This document shows positions 23,419 to 35,639 of a stretch of 64,000 bases of DNA, piece by piece; positions within the stretch are counted from its first letter, which is position 1, and every line of letters begins with the position of its first letter. Below the pieces are notes generated by a model that did not search any database, was not told the origin of the DNA, and saw only the letters and a program-made list of their open reading frames with translations. This DNA comes from Chondrosia reniformis (lineage: Eukaryota > Porifera > Demospongiae > Chondrillida > Chondrillidae). Position numbers and translations under genes: made by a program. The stretch is taken from positions 6,450,501-6,514,500 of the forward strand of contig OX359200.1 of the NCBI GenBank assembly GCA_947172415.1, read 5' to 3'.

Positions 23419-24596
23419 ACATTGGAAACCAGCTACCACAACACTTCTTTAGCTGTTCAATAAATCCTCTCAATTTGTATTAATTCTAACTTTTTTTCAT
23501 ATTGTATTTGTATCTTTTCAGTATGTTGGGTCTATATTGCACTGGTTATTTAGTTAAAATTAAGTCCAACCTAAAACAGGTACAGCTGGCTGATCATGAC
23601 TGTATTTCAAATGAAGGGACAAATGTCTTCTCATATACAGAAATATATGAGACTTTAAGATCTAAATTGGTCAATATCAAAGCTTTGATAATCATTTGAT
23701 TTTACCCACCCCATTCATGTCTCCTGAGGATCACATGAGCCAATGGGAGTAGCCACAGAACGAGACTTCCATCATATGCCATACTGATGAGTCCTAATAA
23801 AACAGCTGTCTATGGCTTGACCATCTTTTTGAATGACTAGAAGGGGAGACTCTTGCTCCAGTTAACTTTAATTCCACCCATAATTAGTTGTGCTCCTCAG
23901 GAGTATAAATCAATGCATGATGATATACTACTACTTATATTTATTATATTAGTTAAGTATATTGTATGCAAAAATGTGCTTAGTCACCTGACCTTGTTTA
24001 CATAACCTGGCTGCAAGGAATGTGTTGTCACTGTATATGATGTTTCACTGTGGCTATTCTTAAGAATAAGTAGTACGTACTGGGAAAACCAGAATCAAAA
24101 CCAGAAAGTACATAAACTTACAACATCTGGAATGAGCTAAGCAATTCAATTTTAGAGAAATGTTTGTTTACCCTGAGCTAGCATCCAAATATTTTGTCAA
24201 TTGTTATAAAATTCTTAGAATGCATCATATATGCTGGTTTATCATATTCACTATATACTGCAGTCTTTCATTAAAAATGTACAATGTAAAAGCAACCCTG
24301 CCCAATATGCAAGCCTTACTGGAGCTAGTACCCTTTGCAAAGAATTGCACAGGCTTGATCTACTGACAGCATGCATGCCCTAAAGTTGAAAAATGACCTC
24401 GCCTTCTATAGGTATCTATACACCATGCACTTTGGAATCTATATGCGAACCCCGATATATAAACCGGAATCTGGGCGAATTCGCAGAACTCGCTGTAAGT
24501 GGCACTGTAAGTAGATCGCTTGTATCCACCGAACCATTTAATAAGGCATGATGCCTAACCTCACCTCACTGTCACGCACCATATAGAGCTACCTGC
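23419..24596. other. intergenic C-D, partly duplicated at 35.9-36.5 kb
   Basis: The first ~600 bp after the gene C stop (to about 24014) is repeated with moderate divergence downstream of the exon copy at 35705-35926. A TATA-like tatataaa at 24456-24463 lies 134-141 bases before gene D. No gene is seen. Confidence 0.65.
24456..24463 (+). promoter_or_regulatory. TATA-like box of OAS gene D
   Basis: The sequence tatataaa lies upstream of the gene D start, in a locally less AT-rich context (cccga before, ccgg after), which makes it stand out. Confidence 0.45.
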
Positions 24597-26157
24597 ATGA
24601 TGGCATCTCCAGTGAAGAAAAATCCAGATCTTACGGTGGCGAAGGCTCGGGAAGTTGTAAAGCACATTGTTGCTAAATTACACGTACGTTCATTATATTA
24701 AACCCAACTTCATGTACTGAAAAGACCTTTAGGTTAATTCTCCACGTATAATTTACTATAGAAATTACCTAGATCTAGAAGAGACTTTCCACTCTTGTCT
24801 GGTATAAATGTGAGCGAAGTTGTGGAAGGAGGATCACTGGGTCACGGAACTGTTGTTCCAGGCTACTTTGACGTCGACTTGATAATCCTATCCCGAGGTA
24901 TATACCTATACACATTTTATTTTTTTCAAATATGTTTACAAAGTTAACAAACCAATGTTTATTATATGCATGTATATCGATATTTAGCTGTCTGCATAAG
25001 TTTGTTTCAATTTCTGATGTCTTTGCTTGCAGACATTCATCCAGAGATGGTGATTTATCCAGAAAAGAAAGGTCATTCCAGTGATATACTCAGAGAATTG
25101 GATAGGTTTCTCAATGAAAAATTAAATACCTACTCCAGAGTTGATAATATGACAACACGTTCAATAACATTTTTTGTGGAAGCCCATAGTGAAGAAAAGA
25201 CATTTAAAGTTGATGTTGATCTTCTTATTAGTCCTTTCTGGGACAACACCACCGAGATGTTTGCATTTATTTCAGATTTTAAAAGTAGACATGAAGAAAA
25301 CTGGAGCAGCCTACGTACAGTGTGAGTATCTTTATGCATCTATATTTCATAGATCTTATATAATAGTATATAGTCTATTACAGTACTTCTGATTCTACAG
25401 TTTTTCCCCAGCTGCCTCAAAGTGGCAAACAGAGTTCATTAGAAAGAAACCCAATTGTGTATGTTGCATGTTTGTATTTTTGATTATGTAATATGTACTT
25501 GTGCATACCTACTGGTTTATACGTAGGTAAAGGAACTAATAAGAAGAACAAAGACTTGGAAATTGACAAGATTCAAAGAAAGTGATTTGAAACCAAAGTC
25601 TTACCTTCTGGAAGTGCTGGTCATTGAAGCCTGTAATCGATATTGTGATAAACATGGCACCAACTTAGAGGACTTTCGTGATAACCAATTAGAGGAGTCA
25701 TTTGTCCTAGAGTAAGTTTAATGAGAAGTTTATTATGTCCTAGAATAAGTTTAATGAGAAGTTTATATATATATATATAATTAGGGTACAAGATATTCTA
25801 AAAGACCTATTCCACGATCATCAATCATTGAGGTAAGTGAAAAAGCTGACTACATGTAAAATTATTCAACTATAAATTTAGATGAGTATGATGTCATCTA
25901 TTAATAGATTGATGATTAAAAATCCATGGTATGTATATGGTGATTGGAACGGTAATCCTCTCAGGAATTGTGACTTTAAGAGTGAAGAGCCATACATAAT
26001 GGACCCTGCTAATCCTTACAACAACCTCTATCAATCTGGATTGTCAAATGTCTCAGTTATGGGGGCTGGCAGGACAAAGGAATCCATGTGGGACAGTTTG
26101 GGAGCTAAAATCAAAACTCTGGATCTTACAAAGTCTGTTCAAGCCTATGACTATTAA
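24597..26157 (+). CDS. OAS-like nucleotidyltransferase, gene D
   Basis: Predicted 350 aa (or one less if the second of two adjacent ATGs is used). Exons: 24597-24683, 24762-24897, 25033-25321, 25401-25458, 25527-25711, 25785-25832, 25908-26157. The core is intact: EGGSLGHGTVVPG, then FDVDLIILS with both aspartates, and KVDVDLLISPFW with the third. The C-terminus has PYIMDPANPYNNLYQSG. The last exon must use the acceptor at 25907 (ttaatag), because the nearer tttag at 25881 would give an immediate stop. The exon corresponding to KNPWY in B, F and G is here fused to the last exon, so one 3' intron has been lost or not gained. It lies 1.2 kb after C on the same strand. Confidence 0.9.
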
Positions 26158-26239
26158 GAGACACATTATAATGATGTTATGTAGTACTTTAAAGAGGTTA
26201 TATTATGCATGTATATTAGTTGTAACTTTTTGTACTATA

Positions 26240-26390
26240 TCAATAATTGAAGTGATAATCAAACTACAATAATCACAAGAGGGAAAATTATGAAAGGAAC
26301 ATGTAATTGCTGGGAAAATGTGCTGATATGATGATCACCATACAGTGAGTGCACATGCTCTGCCACTGAGCTACAGTTATAACACAATTG
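26240..26390 (-). mobile_element. tRNA-derived SINE, minus-strand copy
   Basis: On the minus strand the segment has tgtagctcagtggcagagca, a good tRNA-type A box. A degraded ttcccagcaatt B-box region follows, then a tail with tagtttgattatcacttc. The same tail and B-box region recur at 41395-41530 and 54060-54235. Confidence 0.7.
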
Positions 26391-26744
26391 GCCCAGTGGA
26401 GAAAAGGAAGACCTGTATCCTCATACAAGGTTCTATGTATATATAATTTGTCCTAAGTAATTAGTCTTAGAAGATTGTCTTAGACTATTCTACTATTCTC
26501 CTTATATATGTTTCCTAGGCATGGGAATATGGTGGTTTGTTGTACACACAAGTAGTACCTCAAGTCATGAATATCTTTAAAACTTAGCACTATATTGGCA
26601 TTGACATTACATTAGGTGATTGGATGACATCAACACTATATGTAATACTATAGCTTACCAACATAATTCATGGAAAATGAAAATTCCTCTTAGACTAACC
26701 GTTTACTTCTATTGTATTCGAATATTTTTTGCTAAAGGGACATC

Positions 26745-26754
26745 TATATATAAG
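26745..26754 (+). promoter_or_regulatory. TATA box of the death-domain-Kelch gene
   Basis: The sequence tatatataag, followed by tgcaca, lies 46 bases before the proposed ATG at 26800. The motif tataaaagtgca upstream of OAS gene F is similar, suggesting related core promoters. Confidence 0.5.
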
Positions 26755-26799
26755 TGCACAGCTAACACAAATAACGAACTTTACCTTTATTCAAGTACA

Positions 26800-29040
26800 A
26801 TGGCTACATCCACTAACAGTCACTCTCCGAAAGAACCACAATATCTTAGGTTAGTGCAGGAAATGCCTATTTCTGAACTGGATACCAATAATTAATTGAA
26901 CCTTCAGCAACTGTTAACTTAGAGTTTAAAAGAGTTTCAAGCAGACAATGAGAGACAACTAGAGCGAATCATCATGATATTTACGCGATGTAAGAAAAGA
27001 AGTTAGACATTTGAAGAGTTTAAGTTTAAGAAGTTGAAAAGTAGTGCATGTGAATCTCGGGCGGTATACTCGCATACACTTTAAGAGAAATTTCATATAG
27101 TATGCAGTTAAGTCGAGGACGTATAGCGAGTGTTGCCTTAAATCTTAAATTTCAGTGACAGACTGCCATTTGTCAGTGCACTTTTGATACGACCTTTTCC
27201 ATCTTTGTTTACAGTGTTTCTCTCACAAGTATGGACTTGGATATCCTTCAAAAACACATTGTGGATGAAGTATCCTTCAAATGGAAGGAGATCGCAACTG
27301 CTTTGGGATGTTATCCTAATAAAATAGAGACAGTTAACGCGAACCATGTTAAGACGGGAGATAGCATGTTGAAAATTTTAACTGATTGGCTAAGAGAAAG
27401 CAAAGGAACAGGAGACAAACCTAGAACACTCAAAACTCTATATGATGTGTTGATTGACCGAGATTGTAGAGAAGAAGCAGAGAGGATGCTTCAAGCAGTA
27501 GCAGAACGTGGTGAGCTAATTAAAGATTAGGCATGTAAATGTGTATATGACTTGCATGTATATAATTGATATAGGAGTGGACATGAATCTCTTTTTTAGT
27601 ATATATTACAACTGCTTGACAATATTAATGTTCTGTTCTATATATACCATTCATGCAGATGCACAGAGCAGCACATCAACTGATACCATCAATTCCCACA
27701 CCACAGACCATTCTCATGTCCAGAGTATGATGGTGAGTCTTTACTATTTGCCATTGGTATACATTGATATTCTAATACATGCATTTTTCATATTTTATAT
27801 ATATTGACACTGTAAGACACTTTTTATTTTCGCACGAGTACAGTTTAATTTCCTTTTTCCTTCTCACTTAAATGATTATATATATATGTCATAAAAACAA
27901 ATAACACCTTAATTGCACTGCAAGGTATATTTTGTTTCATTGTTTTCTTTAAACAGTATCTACTTGAATGTACATGTGTACTGTGCATATTCCTCAGGGA
28001 ATAGTTTATATAGTATATATAAGTTGTATACATTTTTGATGTTCTAATATTATATACATGATATAATAATGAAATATCTATTATTATAGAGAATTGGCAC
28101 CACAATGAAGCCAAATGACATCTGGAGTCTCCCTGATATGAAGATTGCAGTTTCTCATGCCACTGCTATTTTGGGAAAAAGAAAAATCTTTCTCTGTGGA
28201 GGCAAATGTAATTATGACAAAAATGCTAATGAAAAGATAGTTCAAGTGTTTTGCATCGATAAAATGTTATGGGATACATTGCCCCCAGCACCAATCAAGC
28301 TTTGCACAGCATTTTTTGCTCAGGAAAAGTTGACACTCTTAGGAGGAATTGAATGTTCTATTAATAGACTCACCAACAAGCTGTTCACATTTCTGGAGCA
28401 TGAAAATAAATGGGAAAATATCTATCCAGCTATGGATTTGGCAAGGCATCGTCCAGGTGTAGTACAGCATGATAATCTACTCATTGTCGCAGGGGGAAAG
28501 GATGGGGTGACAGTTCATGGTACGATAGAAGTGTTGAATGTAGATACCAAGCAGTGGTTTAGACCAACATTCCAACTGCCATCTTCAATGTGGATCATTA
28601 ACTTTTCGATTATCCGTGGCTTTGTGTACATTTGTGGTGAGGATAAAAATGATAATGATCCAAAACCTTGTGCTTGGAGATTACCATGGAGCAATTTTCA
28701 AAATGTAGCTAGAAATGATGCACGCAATGATCCTGAAAAATGGGAAAATATTAAAGAAGAAATGCCATTAACTATGCCTTGTCTCCCATTTAACAATGGC
28801 ACTGCAGATCGAGTAATTGTAATCGGTGGGCGTGATTCTAAACGTACACCGCAGTCAGATATATATTCCTATGACCCCAACCGGGATGAATGGCTGCAAG
28901 TAGGTGCTTTATCTGTAGCAAGGCTGAGGATGTGTGCCGCTCATATTTCCAAGAACCTCATTTTTGTTGCCGGTGGATACACAAACCCAAAGAAAGCCAG
29001 TGAAACATTAAAAACAGCAGAGATTGTCTGCATCCAGTAA
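26800..29040 (+). CDS. death-domain plus Kelch-repeat protein
   Basis: Predicted 456 aa. Exons: 26800-26849, 27215-27510, 27659-27732, 28090-29040; all phases agree. Residues ~24-112 look like a death-fold domain (FKWKEIATALGC ... MLKILTDWLRES ... LKTLYDVL ... AERMLQAVAE), the adaptor type used in apoptotic and innate-immune signalling. A short Ser/Thr/His linker follows. The rest is a Kelch beta-propeller with about five or six blades: FLCGG, LTLLGG, LLIVAGG, VYICGE, VIVIGGR and IFVAGG strands with W/Y positions between. The Kelch part is in one exon and is closely similar, even at nucleotide level, to that of the kinase-Kelch gene at 38975-40774. The first exon is inferred from the TATA box and phase. 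A start at 27231 inside exon 2 is the alternative. Ligand and partners are unknown. Confidence 0.82.
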
Positions 29041-29671
29041 AACAAACACTTTTTGTTATACAACTTTATGGCTAAGACATATTACATTTAGTTTGGAAAT
29101 TAAATTGCATGGCTTTATATACAATTGTTGTTACAGTAATTATATGTATTTCATTGTTGCGCATGTATATGCATTATATCAAACCTTCCGCTGCCGTGAG
29201 CTGCCTGCATGGTCCCATCATACAAATGCAAGTTGGACATGCTACACAGTACATTGCATGTGCTTATAGACACTGTCTGACAGGACTTTCTAATATAGTA
29301 TCTGCATTATACATTTATTGTATATATATATATATATAGACATCAAGACTATATACGTACATATATTTACATATACACACATACAGTATGTGTACGTACG
29401 TATATAGATGGTCAAAATGTGACTTCAGTTAAGTTGCAAGCTTTGCACAATTCACAATTGCCAAGCTGTTACTTTTAATTTTATTCATGACCTGATCATG
29501 AGGTGTTGATTTTCATGGAAAACAAGATTCTTCTCATAGTTACTATTTCCAAGTACTACAATAGGTTTCAAGTTCAGGACCAACACCTATAAAAGTGCAT
29601 GACTTACCCATTGATTTGTTTCCAAATATTAAGGGTTACTTTCCATTGTACCACAAACTTGAAGAACTACT
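29041..29671. other. intergenic E-F
   Basis: AT-rich with TACGTA and TATATA simple stretches; the gene F core promoter is at its end. No gene is seen. Confidence 0.6.
29588..29595 (+). promoter_or_regulatory. TATA box of OAS gene F
   Basis: The sequence tataaaag lies 84 bases before the ATG at 29672, a canonical TATA sequence and spacing for a short 5' UTR. Confidence 0.65.
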
Positions 29672-31830
29672 ATGGCTACAAAGACTAAAGAAGAAGAAAA
29701 ACAAAAATTAAAGGAAAGCAAAGCTAGAGAGGCTGTGTACAATGTTTCAGAGGAGCTGAAAACGGTATATAATAGGTTTCACTAGCTATTTAACATAATC
29801 TTTTACTTTAGGTCTTTCCGTATCAATTTTAAAGGGTCTAAAGGATGTGAGGAAGCTCCAGAGAAGTGAATATCCTGAGCTTTCACAAGTCAAACCTTCT
29901 GAGATAGTTGTGGGAGGTTCCTTAGGACATGGAACCATTGTTCCTGGAAATTTTGATGTTGACTTGGTAATCTTGTCAAGAGGTACGTTATAGTTTCAAT
30001 TGATCATGAGGCATACCTTTATACATGTACATACGTATATAAATATTACCTGTATACATACGTACATTATTTACATTATACTAACTTCAGAGATACATGA
30101 TCAATGTTTTATTTTGTAATCATGAATTCAGAATAATAAAAATAGCTACATATTTACTGTATATATATATAATCCTATATATATATAGCTCAAATTACTC
30201 TGTAATTCATATATACTCTTACATATTCTACATGCAGATCTAACCATGGAAGACTTTCTTCCAAAAGATGGAGATACACGAGCAAAAAGAGTTCTTAAAG
30301 AACTTCAGAAATTCATTGAAAGAAATCTGAAAGTGCAGACTAAGATGAAAAGTGTTCGTACCATATTCTTCACTAAAGAGGAAGACGGGGTCCCTGTTGA
30401 AATAGATTTACTAATATCCCCCTACTATGAGGATCCAGACGACCTCTTCATGTGTCTATGTAAATTTCGACTGAATAACCAAGATGTAGAATGGGATTTC
30501 TTTTATCGTACTTTGTAAGTTAGAATCCCAGAATCAAATCTCAGGTTTCATTGAACATGAAACCTGAGATTTGGTCCTGTGAATATGTTCAGCTTAGTGT
30601 GCATACATGCATATGTATGCATGTAATATATATATATACCTCTAAGACTGGTACCTTGAGGTACCATAATAATAATAATTACATACATATGGTGGAATCA
30701 TTCTTTGTATATATGTACATCACAGGATTAAATGTTTTCAGAAGGCATGAAACCTATTTGAAACTCTTTGTGCTAATAGATTAATTTCACGGCTTTCAAA
30801 TTTTAACAGCCCCCTTCCAAATTTTATACATACCTTGAAACCTGGCTGTTCACATATACTTGAGCACCCTTGGAAACCTGGCTGTTCTAATATATTTCAT
30901 GCCATATGAAACCTGAAATTCGATCCTGTGATATACCTACATAAAATGTATACGCAGGCTCTCCCCTTCTGCTACAAAATGGCAAACCAGTTACATTAGT
31001 GATCAGCCTAACAGAGTGAGTTATATATATAAGAAAAAGGTATCCTTATTCTTTATGTATATAATTTTTTTAATCTTCTGGGTATATTACAAAAAGGCAT
31101 TAGAAATAGTTAAACGTGTGAAGAAATGGAAGAAGAGCACCCTTTTCAAGGGGGGAAATGGCTGTCCCACATCCTACCTTTTGGAAGTACTGGTAGTTGA
31201 AGCATGCAAAAACTACTGTGAGGAAAATGAGATTAAAAATCTTGATGAAGTTGACATGTCTAAAACTGATTTCAAAGAATTTGCGAGAAAGTATGACCAA
31301 TATACAGATATGTTACACTGTATATGTATAGTGCATAATTATCACATGTCATTGAGTACAGCTTATTTGAACTTTCTATTTATTTTATATAGCATTCAGG
31401 CCAGGCTTACAAAATTTATAAAATCTGGCCGTGGAGATTACAAACCATTAAAGTACAGTTTACATTCAAAATTATTTACCTGGGCCCACAATGAATATAT
31501 AAATCCTGCTACGTTTATGCTTCCAATAGGATATACCCTAAAAATCCATGGTATCATCCGGCAGGCCCAAATGAAGAAGGGAGGTATAGCCAGCTGATTT
31601 GAAGGGAAACATGCATGCTGTTTTATGGTTAATACTTTACATCCATCAGATATAAGAAAGCTGATATGGAGTTGCCATATATTCTTGATCCTGCTAACCT
31701 CTACAATAACCTGTATCAATCAGGAATAAAAGCATGGGATATCACTGTTGAAGAAGCTTGGAAAATATTTGCTGATAAATTTACTTCACCAGAAACAAGT
31801 CCTGACCTGACTGAGTCCCTCTTTAATTAA
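29672..31830 (+). CDS. OAS-like nucleotidyltransferase, gene F
   Basis: Predicted 354 aa. Exons: 29672-29764, 29835-29982, 30238-30514, 30958-31015, 31097-31290, 31393-31452, 31530-31583, 31650-31830. Catalytic residues are intact: VGGSLGHGTIVPG, FDVDLVILS and VEIDLLISPYY. The C-terminus reads PYILDPANLYNNLYQSG, with Leu in place of the usual Pro. It is most similar to gene G, sharing the 148/277/54-nt exons and the phrase DFLPKDGDT. A 190-bp piece covering intron 2 end and exon 3 is copied without change at 33738-33927. The 240-bp-arm palindrome begins 155 bases after the stop. The exon 5 acceptor (ttacaaaaag) is weak but is supported by phase and length. Confidence 0.88.
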
Positions 31831-31985
31831 AAAAATAAGAAGTTTAATTTAACTTGGCTTTCTCCAAGTTAACTCATGATGCATAAGTTTATAACATTTA
31901 TTAGCTAGGGTATATACATACATACAGTTATAATGTTAACAATTTTGTTAGCTTCAGTGTATGAATAACAGATCATATATATATA

Positions 31986-32483
31986 CGCCAAGAAAACTTT
32001 CAAATCAATTTAAAACAAGTAATATTAAGAGGAAAAAAGGGGGAATACAAGTAAATAAAAAACATTTACAAAAATGATGTTAGAAGTAGTAATGGCAGTG
32101 TTCACTAATACATCTGCAAAAAGTATCGAAACAAGACACTGATTATATGATAAGGCTAATCATACAGAAGTTGCATATACTGAAATTTAAGTAACTTAAC
32201 CATACACTTCTGTGTTTGGGCGCACTAACCTTAAGTAGGAATGGTGCGCCCAAACACAGAAGTGTATGGTTAAGTTACTTAAATTTCAGTATATGCAACT
32301 TCTGTATGATTAGCCTTATCATATAATCAGTGTCTTGTTTCGATACTTTTTGCAGATGTATTAGTGAACACTGCCATTACTACTTCTAACATCATTTTTG
32401 TAAATGTTTTTTATTTACTTGTATTCCCCCTTTTTTCCTCTTAATATTACTTGTTTTAAATTGATTTGAAAGTTTTCTTGGCG
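31986..32483. repeat. long palindrome: 240-bp arms, 18-bp spacer
   Basis: Left arm 31986-32225 (starts cgccaagaaaactttcaaat) and right arm 32244-32483 are reverse complements over their full length with no mismatch or gap that I could find. The spacer is taaccttaagtaggaatg. Transcribed from either strand it would fold into a ~240-bp RNA hairpin. It lies just 3' of gene F. An aataaa motif (~32054) is inside the left arm. No transposase frame or clear target-site duplication is seen at the ends. It could be a foldback element, a hairpin-RNA locus or, less likely, an assembly artefact. Confidence 0.95.
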
Positions 32484-33623
32484 AAGATCTCAAAATAACG
32501 TCTTAGACAAGAGAAATTTGCCGAAAACCATGATCTCTTAATTAAAAAATGGCGTCCGAGAAGACCACAATTTTCGCTCTTCACAATTAACATGCTTATT
32601 GTAGAGCGCATTCAGATTTAGGGCTGTCTATTCCCTAGTTCCGAAATATTTATGACGATTTATAACTAGTACGTGCCCGCATAAGTTCGCATATTAGCGC
32701 TAGTCTATTCAATAAAAGAAGAAGAAGAAGAACAAGAAGAAGAAGAAGAAGAAAAAATGAATTTTGGAAGTGGGTCTATTCCTAGTTAGCCGCTTTTTGA
32801 ACGCTATAGAGCGTGTAGAGCGTCGAAACATGTTTTGACATTTAGGAAAGCGTGCATTAATCGCTGCAAATAACCGAATATAACCGAAAATCGCTTCGTT
32901 GGCGATTTATGAGGTGTTAATTGCTAATACATTGGATAGGGCGGCCATTTTTTTTCCCGGCCATTCCTACTTAGAGAGTACTACCGTACTCTCTGATATA
33001 TTGTGTACAAGTTACAAAATGGTCTCTAACCCTGTTGATTATGCCAATGCATGCAACCAACCGTCGGTGTTCTTAGCTCCCTCACAAGGCAAATCAAATC
33101 TGCTGTGGTTATTAGCTGAGACCCCTTTAATACTGAAGCCTTTGTTGATATATGGCATGCAGATGCATCATCTTCAGTCTATACTAAGGTGTGAAAAGGT
33201 AATTGGTAGGCCATGTGTTCTACCTTGCAATTGGATGATCTGTATCAACTACTACTCTCTATGCAGTAGTTGAGGATTTCAAAGCCTGCAACAGTACTAG
33301 TGTGACTAAAGTCTTGTACTGTTTAAAATACTGATTATCCTAGGGGTCACTTGGATCTCTTTAAATTTGTAACTTGCACTGTGTAGCTAGTACTTGATTG
33401 TAATTTTAATATTACATAGTCACTTGGATCTCTTAAATTTGTAACTTGTACTGTGTAGTACTTGATTGTAATTTAATATTTTATATATTTGCTAGTAACT
33501 TGCACTGTGTAGTGTACTTGAGTGTAATTAGCTAACAAAGTATTTCACTATACTTATAGACATTCGCTATAAGCAATTTCGTTACTGTATGTAGTACACA
33601 TGGAAAACGTACTAACATGGATA
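32484..33623. other. unassigned region with a (GAA)n stretch and an unknown 124-codon frame
   Basis: A GAA-rich microsatellite lies at about 32715-32757. An open frame at 32899-33273 has no recognisable domain, and its neighbours show no matching splice structure. Two near-repeats of gtcacttggatctcttaaat with downstream similarity lie at about 33348 and 33418. I see no supported gene. Confidence 0.5.
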
Positions 33624-34091
33624 AGAATAAAGCCTAGTTGAAAGTCAGCAATATGAATTTACTAATTCTGGACGTTTCGACCCAGAGGTCTTCATGCATC
33701 AGCAATATATGAGGAGTGGGAATACAATTCAGTATAAATATATACTCTTACATATTCTACATGCAGATCTAACCATGGAAGACTTTCTTCCAAAAGATGG
33801 AGATACACGAGCAAAAAGAGTTCTTAAAGAACTTCAGAAATTCATTGAAAGAAATCTGAAAGTGCAGACTAAGATGAAAAGTGTTCGTACCATATTCTTC
33901 ACTAAAGAGGAAGACGGGGTCCCTGTTAGAATAAAGCCTAGTTGAAAGTCAGCAATATGAATTTACTAATTCTGGACGTTTCGACCCAGAGGTCTTCATG
34001 CATCAGCAATATATGAGGAGTGGGAATACAATTCAGTATAAATAGGAAATTAGTAAATTCATGTTGCTGACACTCAACAAAGCTTTATTCT
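33624..34091. mobile_element. terminal-inverted-repeat MITE carrying a captured piece of OAS gene F
   Basis: The right part (33928-34091) is a MITE-like element with ~45-bp imperfect terminal inverted repeats (agaataaagcctagttgaaa against the reverse of the right end). Its first 117 bp also occur, identically, at 33624-33740. Between the two copies lies 33738-33927, identical to 30209-30398 of gene F. The centre contains cgtttcgacccagaggtctt; a related motif is at ~63455-63475. Confidence 0.85.
33738..33927 (+). pseudogene. captured fragment of OAS gene F (intron 2 end plus 5' part of exon 3)
   Basis: 190 bp identical to 30209-30398, including the splice acceptor and the coding sequence from LTMEDFLPKDGDT to EEDGVPV. 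It stops before the third catalytic Asp. Three bases (ata) are shared at the left junction. It is a fragment only and cannot encode an enzyme. The lack of any difference indicates a very recent copy, or a sequence-assembly effect. Confidence 0.9.
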
Positions 34092-35110
34092 CGTAATGAT
34101 CGCAACAAACACTCCTAATTCCTACACATGGACAAGTAAAAATATTAACAGATAACGTAAGAAGAGAAGGCAGAGCTTAAATTACCAAAGTAATACGGTC
34201 GACCAAACGAATCCAGTCTTTCGCATCAATATAGGAACAACTCTGCCTCAAACTTGACGGGAACGTATACAAAAACGCTTTATCTAACCTTCGCTACAAC
34301 TCGCCTGTTCGGTAGCTCCTTCTCGTAGGAGAGCGTCGACTTGTCATAGCCGTTCTCGAAGGATGATCTTCTTTAGCAACGAGTCGGTGACGTTTACGCA
34401 ACGTCACATGATTCACAAAATGTGTGTACGGAGCGACATACGAAGGTGTTGGTGACGCATTAGAAAAACATCACAATACATCACCAGCTTGCGCAATCGT
34501 AACTTTGAATTCTTCATTATATCTTGATTATTTTGCTCATTTAATTAAGCAAAACTTCGTCAGACGTTTCTTATACACATGTACCATGATATATGTTGAT
34601 TTCACAGTTATCTGACAAATTGAAATTTTTTATCAATATAACACATTGTTTGCATATAAATTTCCCATAGGTTTTCTATAGTCCTATGGCCTTTTATATG
34701 CAAACTTTGTCCTCCGTTTTCTAACAAACGGAGACCTGAATAAAAAATCCCTTCTTTTAAAACGAGTTTTATACCCTAATCTTTATGATGATATGCCCAT
34801 TTTGTTTCTAAGTCCTTTCTTGGAGCCATATGAATTAATTATATTATATTATTTATATTATATTAGATTACCTTAGTATATTGTAACTTGAACTGTATAT
34901 ATATATATGCGTATACGTAGTTGTGGTATAATAGATTTATAAGTGACATTTTTAATAAACATTGTGTTTATGGTGGGCAAAAATCAACAAATGTATAGCA
35001 AACAGGAGAGTGACGTTCACTCTAAAGACAAGGTGTGACAGATTGTTCCTATATACATGGTGTGATTGTTATACTAAAAATATTAAAAAATTTCTACAAA
35101 AATAGTAAAG
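34092..35110. other. intergenic, no gene seen
   Basis: Moderately GC-richer between 34200 and 34450, AT-rich after. I see no conserved frame. Confidence 0.5.
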
Positions 35111-35350
35111 ATGTAGGGATGGCATAAAAAGTAGAGAAACAAGAAAGGGATGTTACACAGTGAAGCATTAGCTGTGCATGAATCATACAACACCCTTGCT
35201 TGTAGGATTCATGTATAGTTAATGCTTCACTGTGTAACATCCCTTTCTTGTTTATACATAGCCTTGTTTTGTCGATTTTCGGCCTATTTCGGGATTTCGC
35301 TCCTATACCAATGTATGGGGAAAACGAAAAAAACCGTGTCATCCCTACAT
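35111..35350. mobile_element. foldback MITE
   Basis: Outer inverted repeats atgtagggatggca (35111-35124) and tgtcatccctacat (35337-35350) enclose a second inverted repeat of about 34 bp (35138-35170 against 35220-35253; aaacaagaaagggatgttac). No coding frame; non-autonomous. Confidence 0.75.
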
Positions 35351-35424
35351 AGGGTGTATAAGTATATATGGTGTGATCATCACACTATTTTTAACAGTAC
35401 TGTTTCTGTGTCTTCGTCAGTGAC

Positions 35425-35580
35425 CCTGGGAATCTTTGATCTTCTGTGAACCCCTGGCTCATACACATATGAATAATCTAATAAACCATGTTTCAACATG
35501 CTACATCTATGTACACTTTAGAATAAAAGGCCCATAGGGAATCTATACGTATGTATAGTGAGAGCTTTGGATGAAGATAA
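35425..35580. mobile_element. dispersed repeat, family R1, reverse copy
   Basis: It contains gtgaccctgggaatctttgatc and, further on, ggcccatagggaatctat ... gagctttggatgaagata. This is the reverse orientation relative to the copies at 2395 and 60678. It overlaps the left end of the segment duplicated from the gene C 3' region. Confidence 0.65.
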
Positions 35581-35639
35581 CAAATAATATATACAGGTGC
35601 AAAGTCCCACCAAAGAGTAATTACAATCCAGAAATCTAC

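Noticed and set aside
25881-25907. Acceptor tttag at 25881 for the last exon of gene D
   Set aside because: It would give a stop at once; the acceptor at 25907 restores the KNPWY reading shared with B, F and G.
31016-31597. 193-codon continuous frame over gene F exons 5-6
   Set aside because: It runs through introns; the paralogues show splice sites inside it, and its end is not the OAS C-terminus.
32899-33273. 124-codon frame
   Set aside because: No recognised domain, no convincing promoter or splice pattern; kept as unassigned only.
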